From positions 18,972,001 to 19,036,000 of the forward strand of contig NC_057764.1 in assembly GCF_010389155.1 (NCBI RefSeq): a stretch of 64,000 bases of DNA, in the 5' to 3' direction. Source of the DNA: Erigeron canadensis. Taxonomy: Eukaryota; Streptophyta; Magnoliopsida; Asterales; Asteraceae. Under the pieces are notes generated by a model. The model had not been told where the DNA came from, did no database searches, and worked only from the letters and a program-made list of their open reading frames with translations. Of the stretch, positions 35,812 to 48,210 are shown piece after piece (the stretch's first letter is position 1; every line of letters begins with the position of its first letter). A program made the position numbers and the translations under genes.

Positions 35812-35995
35812 TATGGGAAGGGAATATGAGACCGTTAGGCATTTAAGTTGGGTGAAAAATCTCTCACATACCTTTTTTTTAAACCAAAAAAATCATGGGG
35901 GTAAACATTTATTTAAAATATTAAAATATTGGTATGTGAGAGGTTTTTCACTCAAGTTGGGTGCATAACAGTCCCTACTCACTTTTCTTATATAT
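35812..35995. mobile_element. MITE of about 180 bp, copy 1
   Basis: Imperfect inverted repeats of about 60 bp (AAGTTGGGTGAAAAATCTCT at the left, the complement of GGTTTTTCACTCAAGTTGGG at the right) flank an AT core. Copy 2 is at 54930-55118. It lies between TA repeats, which hides any target duplication. Partial copies are at about 47790-47833 and 51947-52002. Confidence 0.75.
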
Positions 35996-36009
35996 ATATA
36001 TATATATAT

Positions 36010-36290
36010 AGGGTAACACTCCGGTGAGAACAGTTTTAAAATAAGAACGGTGAGAACACCTTAAAAACATCATTTTGATGCATTAAAAGTCCATAAAACT
36101 AACATATTGCATAATTAATTATCATTATTTAAATGTTTAACAACACATTCATTCGTCAAAATCGAAATAATCATGTTTTTTGTTTTGTGCATCCATCTTG
36201 GATGCATATTCATCAAAATGATGCATAGTGAAAAGTTATTTTGAGAACCTTTTTTATGTGAGAACCTTTGAGAACTTTTCAAATCAAGCC
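36010..36290. repeat. GAGAAC-ended repeat, copy 2 of TCAAAATGATGCAT family
   Basis: GTGAGAACAGTTTTAAAATA and GAGAACGGTGAGAACACC at the left, and GAGAACCTTTTTTATG and GAGAACCTTTGAGAAC at the right, bracket a core similar to 19440-19700. It is probably a non-autonomous transposon. Borders are not exact. Confidence 0.55.
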
Positions 36291-36459
36291 CAACCGAAGA
36301 TTGTTCTTTACATGAAAATTGTTTTTTGGATTATTTTCTGAATAACTTATGTGTAATTTTAAAGTTTATAATTGTGTAGAGACATGAATTATCATCCGTT
36401 GTACAATTATGTGAAGATTTAAATTCTTGATCACATGTACACGAATATTGCTATGATTT

Positions 36460-37025
36460 TTTTTTCTCTTTCACTTACTTTTAGCTTAATTTCCAAAATA
36501 TATATACCAACTGAATTTATCAAGAAAAGAGTTTATGTATCAGAGACAATGCAAAGATTCTTTAGTGACAATCAAACTCCATGTCGTATTGCTGGTTGAA
36601 ACCGGAAATGGAATGTCGATATCACTTAGGTGTAAATAATATTCGAGGTCGGAGGTACAAACAATATGTGATGATACAATATTATTACACTGCTTTGTAA
36701 TAATTTTGGAGGTTAGAACTGAGGATAGACAACATATATTTGATGCTTTTCCAATTATACAAAGGTTGGAACTAGGGATGAAATGTGGTGAATCATCACT
36801 TTGCAACAATTAAATAATGTTTTAGACTTTTAATTATCTTTAATATAGAAATGAAAAGATTCCTAATCGAAGACTATTATATCAAGATTAAGACACATGT
36901 GGTATTTTTGGCTTTATAGTTATTTTTATTCTACTATTCATCAAATAATCCAATAAAACTAGCCTCATGCTCATGATTTAACAGAACCTAAAATCGAATG
37001 TCTTGAATGATGTACGAGGTCGAGA
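36460..37025. repeat. Duplicated segment, copy 2 (uninterrupted)
   Basis: It is similar to 60-174, 1105-1460, 1680-1708 and 9393-9415. It carries single TTA (36562-36564) and ATGTA (37010-37014) sites where copy 1 holds a MITE and an LTR retrotransposon. No coding capacity is seen. The minus ORF at 36540-36809 is not conserved in copy 1. Confidence 0.82.
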
Positions 37026-37433
37026 AGATAATTAAGCAGATCTGATCTAGACTCAACCTGCTCAACCATTATCCAATGGGTCTACAAACTGGATCAATCG
37101 ACCTAATAAGCCATCCAATAGATAAACCGATTTAAGTGGTTCGACCCATGACCTGAGGGCCAAATGATATTTAGGTCCCAGGCCAGTGGTTATCCACCTT
37201 TAACAGGATTTAGACGGATCTCGGGTAGTGGACACTGGCGATGTTTTGCAGGAGGGGATGGTGACATTTTCGCATCCATAATCGATTTTGGTAGACATTT
37301 AAAGAAATGGGTCAGCCCAAGTTCATGTGCATCTGCTTAAATTAGTTGGTAGACAAAAAATTCTTTGCTAATTGGACATTAAAGTTCCAAAATAAGTTGA
37401 ACAAGGAAGATTACAAGTGTCCCTTTATTCTTA

Positions 37434-37725
37434 GGGCGTGTTTGGTTCACAGAATGTTTTTGGAAGGAATGAATTTTTTTAAAGGAATTGGAATCTGAAT
37501 GAATGAAATTTGACGGAATGTTTTTGATTTTGTAAAGATTCAAGTGAAGGACGGAATGAAATTCCTTCCCTCATTCCTAAGGAATGGAGATTCCATCAAA
37601 TGATGGAATGTTAACATTCCAACAGAATGTGATTCCTCCATCTTTAACCAATTAAATACACTAAGGAATGGAATTCAATTCTAATTCTATCAAATTCCAT
37701 CACATTCTGTGAACCAAACGCGACC
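37434..37725. mobile_element. PIF/Harbinger-type MITE, 292 bp
   Basis: Termini GGGCGTGTTTGGTTCACAGA and, on the complement, GGTCGCGTTTGGTTCACAGA belong to the same family as the element at 175-1104. The TTA target duplication is at 37431-37433 and 37726-37728. The element is much shorter, with runs of GGAATG-type sequence throughout. Confidence 0.9.
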
Positions 37726-38380
37726 TTACATTCTCAAACATACTAAGACAGAATAATTACACAAAGAACAGAGATATCGAATCCTTTGAATACATGTATA
37801 ATATGGATGAAACTTTTTCATATCCTCAAAAAACTTATTTATTTATTTATTTTCAAAAACTTGGACAGCAGTCATCTTTATGAAATGAAACTACTAATCT
37901 TAACAGAAGCGAATTTGATGTATCGCCACTCGCTTGCTTGCCATGTATACTTCACTTCACATATCTACCATTGGCAAAATGTCAAGTTGTCAACCACAGC
38001 CGCAAATGTATAGGAACGATTATCTGGATCTTGCATGAACAAGGAATGGCCAAATTGTTCTACAACATGGCAACACGCACATATTCACTCTACAGCTGAA
38101 ACTTTCCAAGTGTATAGGAACGATTATCTGTTTCCAACTTTATGGCAAATGTATAGGAACGATTATCTGTTTCCAACTTTCCATCTTTTTATTTCACATA
38201 AAAAAATATATACATTTGAACAATGAAGATTACAAGTGTGACTATTCACAAAAGGTATTGGGGGCATATTCCTTGACTCGTCAGCCATTGTTATATTTAT
38301 CTTGCCGAAAATAATTTGGATACTCTGTAGTCTGTATAGACAAGGAACACAAAGACAAAACTGTGTAGTGCTTGAAAAGG
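37726..38380. other. KTN80 downstream region with small repeat
   Basis: There is no gene in this stretch. The 20-bp word TGTATAGGAACGATTATCTG occurs at 38007, 38111 and 38150. The last two lie in a 39-bp tandem duplication. The 3' UTR of the minus-strand KTN80 gene probably lies within 38100-38380. Confidence 0.6.
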
Positions 38381-41300
38381 TCATGATTGTTGAAGTACAA
38401 GATTTAGTTCTTGAGCACTTCGTGCTGTCAAACCACCCCGCCTACAAGAAAAAAGAATCATGTCATATTTAGATTTTTCTAATTGTCGATGCCAAAAAAT
38501 ACACCAGGTAAAAAAAGAGAACTTGATGCTTTTATAACACACTTGTCTAATGATGTTAGTGTCTTCTAATATGTTATGTCTGCTTCAACAATCTGATATT
38601 TAACATAACACATCTCAGAAAAGTGTATACCGTATGACACCCGGAAGACTTTTTTGAATCTTTTGGAGCTGGGCATGGCATTGACTACAACATTCAAGTC
38701 TGTCACCAAAATGTTACACATCATAAGTTGTAGCATAAAGTTGATTTATAATAGATAATTAAATTAACGATTGATAATCTACAGAAAAACACTGAAATAA
38801 TGACCACACATGAAAAATACGAAAACAAACCTTTTCTCTGCTTGAAGATTAACACCTATAGCTGGAGGTGCCGAGATTGTTGAGGCAATCACAGGCCCAA
38901 AGACTGCTACAAGCTTCAATAACATTTCTAGTGACACATTGATATGTCTGTATCATTTAAAAAGATAAATAATTAGTGAGAATATCATATTTTATGTCCC
39001 GACTTTACCCAATGGTCCAACTTTCTGGCTAAAAGAAAGAGAGTTGACCAATTTGCCCTCATAAAATGATTTAGTGATCGTGCTCACTAAAAGGTGAACA
39101 TATCAAACAACGTTAATATTTATGTACCTCTCTGTCTCGCTATTGAGTAAACCCAAAAGCAGAGGGAGCAAGCAAGAGAACAAATCTAACGTCAAGGATT
39201 CAACGTTTTCCAGCATAACACTAGTTACATCTGCTTGTACCTGAATGATAGACAATCTTACATCAAATACTAACTCACACATACACAAACGACAAAGTTA
39301 AGTTCCGCCATGGATACTCACAGCATGATCTGGCAGCTTCTGCAACGCATTAATAGCACCCCTCAAGTCATTTTGTTGCCAAAAATTCCGCACCACCTGT
39401 CAAAAGTTTCCCTCAATCTATCATGAGAATTGAAGTTTACATAGTATGCCAAATATTTGAGCTTTGAAGCACTGAATGAATGAATTCATTCAGTGAGCAA
39501 GACATGACAAGCCTCAAAAGGTCAACATTATACATAGTTCATTTGATGTATGAAAAACATGGGCAAGAATTAGAAAGATGAACTATGGTTGCACTAGTAA
39601 AATGGAAAATACTGAATAACTTAAAGCTACCTGGAGCTTTGTAAGGCGAGATCGAAGAGTGCTTGTAAATAACTCATGATCTAGCAGCAAATCTTCAACA
39701 TCAGCATCATCATCGTCACACTTGCTAATACATCTCCCTGAGGTTTGTGGACTATCCTGCCAGTCACCAATGGCAAATAAATTTAAAAAATTATGCTATT
39801 GACAACATAATCAATACTGTCAGCATATAGCAGAGGCAGTCGCTTACCAGATAGGGAGAAGACTTAGTTTTATTGGTCATCATGTGAGGAGAAGAATCAT
39901 GCCGTGGTACAACAGATTGAGGTGGGGTTCTATTTCTCTCAGGTATCATATAAGAGGAAGCTCTAGATCTTCTTGTAACCAACATTGAAGACGATCTAAC
40001 TTTGTCATGTACTACACGACGGGAAGCAACAGATTTCTGAATTGGTGAAACCTTAACTTTCTCATGTACCATGTTAGGGGAAGTCTTGGGTGTCCGTACT
40101 ATCGAAACAGGAGAAGATTTAGCTTCCTCTGAATTTATCTCTGGATAAGAATCACGTGTTTTTAAAAATGTCGGTGATGTCTTAGCATCAATTACTGAAC
40201 TTGAAACCATGTCAGGTGTCTTTGATGATATCTGGGATATTTTAATCATGGGTTGTGCACAAGGCACACTATCAGGTATCCTTACTGGCATTGGCAAGGT
40301 TGTAGCTTCAGGGATTGCCCTGGAAACAACATTGTGTATATGATGTTCCGTGGAGGACGATCTGGCTTCTGATACTGCATTAGAAGCCGATTGAGCTGTC
40401 TCTGATGACATAGGTGTTCTAGCTTCATCCATTGCACAAGAGACCACACTTATAGACTCTTCTACTGTGGTGGGGGGTACATTATCTGTGTTCGGTAATA
40501 TATGAGCAGTTAAGTCACCTTTCTGACACTCATTGGTATCTGATTTGTCTCCTTTTTCAAACTTATCGACCAGGCTGCGAGTCCTTCCATTGACAACTGC
40601 CACTGCAAAAAGGGGAAAAGGAATAAAATTGTGAACTATGACTGACTTGTTCTTTAACAACACATATAGTATTATTTTAGCATTTACCTCCATTAACATA
40701 TTTAATGGGTTTCAAACCTTTGTTTGAATCAGCAGACAGATCACCTAAAATAAGAGACCAGCTCCATGTTAAAAATCAAAAATATTAACTGCAAAAAGTT
40801 AAAGAACAAGCGGGACCAGTTTAACACAGGTAAAAGATGAATTATGAGAAACAAGTTTTTCAAAACATGTATTGTAACTAAAATGATGATATACACAAAG
40901 TCAATTTTGATTTATTAAAGTGTCATCCATTGGGGTTCTTTTCCATAACTGATTTCATGGGTTTAAATGGATACCATACATACATTTGATAAACAGAAGC
41001 GTAAAGCAGACGAAGAACAAATATTGAGAGGTACTACCCGATATCTCCCAGTCCCATCATCGAGAGGCTTGGTAACACAATACCATATCAGAAACACTAA
41101 ACACATTAGAGACGGATCACCCTGATATTTAAAACTGTCATTTCATAACTTACTGTTTTTCTTTGGAAGGGTCCTTGGAGACAGGTATTTGTCAAAATCT
41201 CCTGCTACACAAGTAGTAGGAGTCTTCACCTTCAAAGAATCTTTAGCCAAATCATCTACAAAAAGCCTTCTCTGGATGGTTGTAGTTGTAGGAGTAGCTG

Positions 41301-44300
41301 ATCCACTATTCGGGACAAATTCAACTCTTGCTGAGATCTCTTCTATATCTGATTTAGTACTTGATGGTCTGCGCCTATGAAGTGGCTTACATGATGCACC
41401 ACTGGTAATCGAACCATCAACAACCAAATCTCTTCTAGATGTGACTGAGTACATTGTTTCAGGATTATCATGCCGGATCTTTTCAGTAGCAAGGACATGC
41501 TTTGGCAGCTGCAAAATATCAGTCTCTTTGGTATTTGTTAAGTTCAGCGACATGCCTGCAGCTTTATGTGAAATAGTTAATTACAGTAACATATAGTAAA
41601 AAATAATAAAAATTAGGAAGTAGAAAACCGCACAAGAAAATATTTCCAAAACAGATGTTAAGCACTTGCTGCATATTTGGCGTTTTTCATACAGTTTCTT
41701 CCATCTTAATATCTCAAGTGTGTGGTAATAGAAGATCAGGGAATAAAAATACATTTCACAACTTATTCAAGCTACGCTGTTGTAAGTAGAAGGTGAATTG
41801 GGGGAAAAAACAAATAACAACTTACTGTCCACATAGATATTCTTGATATCCTTTGTGTCATTATCTGGAGGTACAACGGACCTTCTGGGGTTTGTGTCAT
41901 CATCAGAAGGTATAAAGGATCTTCTTGGAGTATCAATATTTGGCTCAGCACGAGTATCTCCCTTGCTTGACATGCTATGCCTATATGGTTCAATTTGCTT
42001 CACAAACAGATAAAAGTAGACACTAATGAGTTTTTAATCTTGGTTTTATGTGAAACAAGGTACTTCAAGATGGAAACCAGTACATGAGGGCATCAAATTA
42101 GAGACAAATAATCCTAAATGATGAAAGAAAGCTCCAACAATAATTCTTGAATCAGGGAAAAGAGAAAAGATACATACTGAAACATCTGAGGCCCAAACAC
42201 CAATAGAGTTTTGATAATATGAGCACCCTAAAAGCTTCCCGTCATCGATACAAAGATCACCCAACGTCGGCCATCTTATATCAACACCATCATGACAGCA
42301 CATGGGCTCCCATGAATAAACCTTAAATTGGAATGGTGTACACAACTGAGACTTATTGGTCTGAAAAAGCAAAGCACAAATTTACTTGAGAATATGAAAA
42401 CCTTTAAACTGTTGTCTAATCCACAAAAGAGTGTCCTCCCATCTGGGTGAAAGGTAATCGAGCGCACCGTGGTTTCCTGGAATGTCAATGAAAAGGGCTG
42501 TAAAAATTTGAAGGGATTTGGTGGAGCACAAAAACATATAAAAGTTTATGCAACAGTAATAACATTGGTGTTAACGAAGAATGAATGCAACCATAAATGT
42601 TCACACAAAACCTCCCCAGACTGATCCAATCAATTCAAAGGTTTCCAAATCCCAAAATATATAAAAGTTATGCATAAGACGGAGGGGAGAAGAAAACCAT
42701 TAATACCTCAGCCCGAGTTGATCCAATCAATTCAAAGGTTTCCAAATCCCAGAATTTTACAGTCTTGTCTGATGAACCTGGAATAAATTATTTGTGTTAG
42801 TACTATAATCACATCAAAGATAAAAAAAAAACATAAAAATCTGTCTACGTTATGAACTTTAAAGTAGATAATGGTGCTCATGCAGCAAATTTTCAAGATA
42901 CAAACACTGGTAAGAGATCTGCAACATTAAAGAATACTTGTTGCTTGTAATATTAATCAAACTGAATGCGGGAAAGAGCAAGTAGCTGCTTTAGTGTGTC
43001 ATTTGCACAAAATTAACATTTTGCCCTAGAAATAGAGCAGCAATCAAGTTTACAAAATTGCCATGAATGAGAAAGCTTTCAATCTGGGGAACCCTTTACC
43101 CAAAAGAAGAATAAGCTTCCAACTAAAACTATTAGCAAGAAAGACAGCAGAATTCATATTTAACTCACCAACAAAAACATAAAAACAGAAAAGAAAATAG
43201 AAGTCGTTGTCAGATACAAACCTGTTGCTAGAAGAAACTCAAGGGGATGAAAATCCATCGATCTAATGTGCCCTTCATGAAACTTGAACTCATGCAAGAG
43301 CTTTCCAGCAGTTAAGTCCCATATCTATTCAAGGCAAAAGAAGAAACTTAAATGAACAAATTCTCTTCAGCTGCTGATATATTAGAGTGGCCATACCTTT
43401 ACAACATTATCAAGTCCCCCGGACACCACCCATCGACCATCAGGGGTAAATTTGATGGTACTAATTGCTCGCTTATGACCCTTAAATGTATGAATGCATC
43501 CCTTTTTTCGAATATCCCAAATCTTCAAGTTAGTGTCCATAGAACCTGATGCAAAAAACTCGCCAAAAGGATGGAATTCCACAGCAGTGCAATACGAACG
43601 ATGTCCATTAAGCGTCCGGACCACTGCACTTAAGGAGAAACAATCATAAAACAAGCAAAATATACTTGGCCTGACGGGAACTAATACTTCTCCAAATAAG
43701 ACAATTTCGGAAAGGGAAAAGAAAGTGGAAGTATGAGTTCTGAATAACAATACCAGCTAATATTTTAGATACTAAACGATGATATGCTTTACTTATTTTT
43801 CTTTTGTTTTAACAAGGGGAAAAATCAACACTGTAGATTTATATCACAAATGATAAACATTACACTTAGCCCAGTAAGACTGAGTGTATACACATGACAG
43901 GTCATATGTATGACATCCCTTTAAACAACCACGTCTGACCGGCACCTACCGAATGATGACATTCAGATACAGGTGCATAATTGAGACATGATATCTTACC
44001 CACTATCCATTACATTAGTTAAACAGCATAAATGTAAGTCATAAAGATTGAATCAACATACCTTTTGTCTCTTCCAGATCCCAAAGCTTTACCACGCCAG
44101 AAGAAGCTCCAGCGGCCACTAAAACTTCAGTTGAATCAAAAGCTACAGATTCTATAGGGCTTGTGTGACCACTTAGGCTCTGTACCATATCACAAAAGTA
44201 TCCATCATATAAGGTTAGATAAAAGGGAAGGGACCAACAGCTCAACAAGCATTATAGTGTACATTTTCTTGAAGAGTTATAAGATCATCTAAATAGGTTT

Positions 44301-46679
44301 CCAAGTTAAGTATTCAACTGGCACATCTTTCATCGACGCGTGGCTTTTAATTAAACAAGAGGCATTGGTTAGTATGCAATATTGAAAGTATTATTATATT
44401 CACTATATTACCATAAATACTATTCTTATTTTCTACTTCCTTCTTATATTCGTGGCTTTTATGGAAAGTAAATTCAAAAAGAACATATCCTGTTTTACTC
44501 ACAGGTCTTGGGTTCAACTCCTTAGAATGACAGGTCTGTGGGGCTTTTTTCCTAAATTCCCTAGTTGGCTTTTGTATACTGCCCCAGACCCAAAAATTGA
44601 ACGTTCAAAAATAAAAGACACTATATACAAATCTAAATAAGTCTATAATTCAGCCATTAGAACTTTTAATTTTAACGTGACAACCCAAAAATAGGTATCA
44701 ATTATTTAATTACTTTAATAAAAAACACTAGCATACTTAATGTAGCGGGAGTAATCAGAAAATTTTTTACGATGATTGTCGCATGTAATTTAATAATTGA
44801 ATTGTTATACAACCCAAGTAGAAATTGAATTGTCATACCACCATTTTATGCAAAAAATTGTGCTCTTAAGCATAGTCATTATGTCAAGCTTTCAGTTAGA
44901 AGTTAGAACATAACAAATATATAAAAGCATAATGTAATTTATTTATGGGATTAGTGTCTCCGGATATAATGAACTATGACCGACTGTTTATGATATGTAA
45001 TGATGTATTCGGGTGTCTAAAACATGTAATTAACTCCCATTTTGGTCTAAAGCATGTAACAAATGACCGGCTCAATAGGTAGCCGGTTACTCACTTTGAA
45101 GACCAAAATAGGAGTTAATTACATGCTTTAGACACCCGAGTACATCATTACATAACATAAACAATCAGTCATAGCTCATTGCATCCGGAAGCACTAATCC
45201 CTTTATTTATTGTCAAAAGCCTAAAGCCACCTATCTCCTAGTTGTATCCAGTATTGAACAAGGACCTGGGAACTAAACCATAAAGATAAGTCAAAAGTCT
45301 ACCACTGGTGGGCCATTTTCAGTCCTATTAACTGGAGAAATTAAGTCCTCAATTTTGTCAGAAATGAAGCCATCCCCCATGAGAACTCATTGACTTGGAA
45401 TTACATTAGCAGCCTTCATGTGTCAAATTGGGAGGTGACATTTGTACAACAAGATTTGATATACCTACCACCACTATGCATTACTGACTTGTATAGTTAG
45501 CTATAAAACTTATACATTGTAGTATATGAATCAAACCTCTCAAATCCAGTCCAAACAGAAAGATGAAATTCGGGATTGGGATTACATATACTGGATATCA
45601 CTCATACTATAGTTGATCGATATCCAATGAAAAATTCCAAATGCCTAATTTTGACAAACCCCAGAGTTCATGAAATACATGATATCTTAGAGACTTATTC
45701 CTACGTGCCTAACATTAAGCCAAGTCATTTAAGAAGTCAAACTTCAAATTTGCATATTAGTGATATTTTTTCCATAATATACAAAACATATGCCTATGGT
45801 CTCAACCGATTTCAGATACTAAATCTTAATACATTTTGGCTATTTGTTTACAAGTCGTCTCAAAAGTATATAAAAAAAAAGAGCTTCAATAATACTCATA
45901 CTTCGTTTTGGGTTTAAAAACAGGCTTCTATATAGGCATATGCGCACAAGTGGGGCTTTTAAAATTCCGGGGCCTAAAGCAGCTATAATCTTGAGAAATC
46001 CATAAAACCAAACTAGCAAGTCCATTCCATTTATTCCAAAAAAACTATTTTTACAACAAAATGGAAGCGACGACTGACCGTTATGGATGTCGATTTGCCG
46101 ATGGTCCAAAGATTTACCATTTCATCATCACCTCCTGTAACAAAACGCCGGCGTGTCTTCTTTCCGAATTTGACGCAATTCACATTTGCAGAATGTGCCA
46201 CAAACTCTTCTATATATTAATTAATTATAGTCAAGAAATATCAAACCATTTAACACATCAATTAATGTATACAATATACAACTTGGGAGACTACATTGCA
46301 CTTACAGAAATAATTTATTTTTATTTTGAACTTTTCTAATTATAAACTGAAATTAAAAAAAAAAAAAAAACATTTATGTAGTAAAACTTACACACACAAT
46401 AATAATAATGATATAATATGCATATAAATATATCTATTAATCAATAAATAAAAATTAATCTAAGAAATTGGAAGAAAATTGTGATGCAAGTCAACATAAA
46501 TTCAGCTGAAAAGGAGAGAAAAATGAGATGCAAGAATAATTTTATATAGCATGTATATATACATCTACATAATAATAATACAACATATATATATACATAT
46601 ATAATCTATATGTATAGATACAAGATATAAATGAGAGGGAAAAAAAAAGGATACGCAATTTATAACCGCGTTTGGCCAT
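38381..46679 (-). CDS. KTN80: Katanin p80 WD40 regulatory subunit (18 exons)
   Basis: This is the regulatory subunit of the katanin microtubule-severing complex, which targets the p60 ATPase to microtubule crossovers and branch points at the cell cortex. Exons in coding order: 46655-46679, 46079-46209, 44062-44179, 43397-43623, 43222-43324, 42707-42777, 42402-42476, 42178-42321, 41826-41997, 41154-41555, 40688-40744, 39848-40602, 39631-39756, 39322-39396, 39128-39240, 38831-38947, 38631-38699, 38381-38441. All borders are GT-AG and phases agree, giving 946 residues. Residues 1-300 form WD40 repeats ([46 protein letters not shown]-like, [14 protein letters not shown]). Residues 300-760 form a Ser/Pro-rich linker with internal repeats. 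Residues 775-946 are the con80 domain that binds p60. Exon 1 encodes only MAKRGYKL plus one base, as in other plant KTN80 genes. Intron 2 (about 1.9 kb) holds a MITE. The next intron after exon 6 holds a partial copy of exon 6. No break was found. Confidence 0.96.
39848..40602 (-). repeat. Degenerate 20-22 residue repeats in KTN80 exon 12
   Basis: Residues about 509-760 of the protein, all in one exon, can be laid out as about ten diverged units of 19-22 residues. They contain a basic or Ala residue, then S/T-S/P-P, then a short hydrophobic patch (for example [69 protein letters not shown]). The units suggest intragenic duplication followed by drift. Many SP/TP sites could be phosphorylated, which is inference. 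Confidence 0.65.
42610..42658 (-). pseudogene. Partial duplicate of KTN80 exon 6 in the following intron
   Basis: 33 bases at 42622-42654 are identical to 42719-42751 inside exon 6, with weaker similarity on both sides that includes the donor region. The copy lies in the intron between exons 6 and 7. It lacks the 5' part of the exon and an obvious acceptor, so it is probably not spliced in. Confidence 0.8.
44947..45201. mobile_element. Mutator-like MITE, 255 bp, in KTN80 intron 2
   Basis: Two arms of about 115-120 bp are near-complementary (GGGATTAGTG..., GTAATTAACTCC..., AAAGCATGTAA), leaving a short centre. A 9-bp direct repeat TTTATTTAT flanks the element exactly (44938-44946 and 45202-45210), the size made by Mutator-like transposases. 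There is no coding capacity. Confidence 0.9.
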
Positions 46680-47101
46680 TAAAGTTGGTGGAATTTGATG
46701 AAAAGAAGAATTGTATGTATGTGTTGTCGGTGCGATGGTGACGTGTCAAGCTGATGATCATCAGAATACTCTGCAAATCCTCTATTGAAGAAGAAGATAT
46801 ATATATATAGTGTGTGTGTGTGTATATATATGATTTCAAAAAAGTATGTATGTATGTGTAGATGAATTTGTATATATGTAATAATTGAATCTGGAATAAA
46901 ACTGTGATGCAGCAAAAACAGAGGATTCTGCGTAAAATCCAACAGAGAAAGATTGGGAATTTTGCTTTTTCTCTTTTCTCGAACGCAGGGCCTATAGTAG
47001 AGGTTTTACAAAGACAAACAAAGAAAGAAGGCGTGTATTAGTTTTTTTAGATTTCATTTTTTATTTATATTTTACCTTCTAGAGAGAGAAAAAGTCCTTA
47101 A
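46680..47101 (-). promoter_or_regulatory. KTN80 5' region (leader and proximal promoter)
   Basis: The sequence upstream of the KTN80 start carries TA/GT microsatellites (46796-46832) and a CT/GA-rich stretch (46960-47090). I could not place a convincing TATA box or start site. The Helitron at 47102-47488 begins about 420 bp above the start codon and so bounds the unaltered promoter. The ORF at 46679-46942 is not a gene. Confidence 0.4.
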
Positions 47102-47488
47102 TCTATACCATCTATATAAACAAACTTTCTCTCTTAAAATTTAACACTCTACCTTTAAAATATCTAAATTACCCTTTTAATCTATATTACCATCAAACAC
47201 TTTATCCTTGAAATTCCAAGAAACCCTTAGAAAAAAACCTTACGCGGGTCCTCTCACTTCCCTTCCCTGGAGTGGCTCACATAGTATACCAAAAAAACAC
47301 ATATGCGTTAGTGAATTTAATAATCAATCAACATAAATACACACTCTAAAACAATAACGGCGATTTGCACTTTCAGCCGGATTAAGAAACACTTGAGTTG
47401 AATCATACATTCATGTAATAACACGGTACCACTACTTAACCAGTTTTTTTTTCCTATGCCCCGCTGCATCGCGCGGGTACAAAACTAG
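47102..47488 (+). mobile_element. Helitron (plus), 387 bp, upstream of KTN80
   Basis: It starts A|TCTATACCATCTATATAAAC and ends with the hairpin CCCGCTGCATCGCGCGGG, ten bases, then CTAG|T. All features of a non-autonomous Helitron are present: 5' TC, 3' hairpin about 10 bp before CTAG, and insertion between A and T. There is no coding capacity. Confidence 0.85.
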
Positions 47489-47928
47489 TTGATTCAATAC
47501 AAGCACTTATTTTAATTTTAGCTTTTTTCTTTTTGAGATTCCTACTCAAACACCTTTTAGCTATACATAACAAATAATGCATTTGTTGTGTATATTATTT
47601 GTTTTGTATGATTAAAAAATGTTATGTAAGAAACATTTTCCTTTTTATCTAATCGAAAGTAACTTGTAATCATTTTAATTTTTTTTTTCTTAAAAAGAAA
47701 ATCACAACTCATGTGTTAACACAAACATGTTTTATCTACTTGTATGGTATGCCTTAAAAGTTATACGAAATTTTAAATAGGGAAGTAAATATGGGGTGCT
47801 ACACACCCAACTTGATGAAAATATAGGGGTCTAATTATTGTCAAGTCTTATGGCTTTAATTTTGACCGTTAATGTTTTTGTTTGTATTTTATAACACTGA
47901 AAATAAAATATATGAATAGAGTGGGTTT

Positions 47929-48208
47929 TGTAAAAGATATAAATCATATAGATATTCAAGCCATATATAAGTGTGTGTTAGATGTGTGAAAGTGTGTGTG
48001 GCTGTGTACAATAAAGAGAAAGAGGCAGAAAGTGATATTGAATAAAAATGGGCAAAAGGCTTACAAAGGTTCCAAAAGTTACAAATGGAATGAAGGGATG
48101 GGGTTTTTATAAAGAAACTAATGTTCATTAAACCCCCTCTTCTATTACAAGTTGTCATATAAAGACAAAGTATTAATATTAAATCTAACATTATTTTAAT
48201 ATCTAAAA
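47929..48208 (-). repeat. Left LTR of the non-autonomous element
   Basis: This 280-bp LTR is the 3' LTR on the coding strand. It is highly similar to 51536-51804, for example in ATTCAAGCCATATATAAGTG, and ends in TCTAAAA where the partner has TCTAACA. The minus ORF at 47889-48191 is not a gene. Confidence 0.92.
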
Positions 48209-48210
48209 AT

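Noticed and set aside
44440..44640. SINE or tRNA-like sequence (GGGTTCAACTCC resembles a pol III B box)
   Set aside because: No matching A box, no tail and no duplication were found; the B-box-like word alone is weak.
45576..46339. ORFs of 89-113 codons in KTN80 intron 2 and across exon 2
   Set aside because: They are out of frame with the well-supported exon structure and have no domain.
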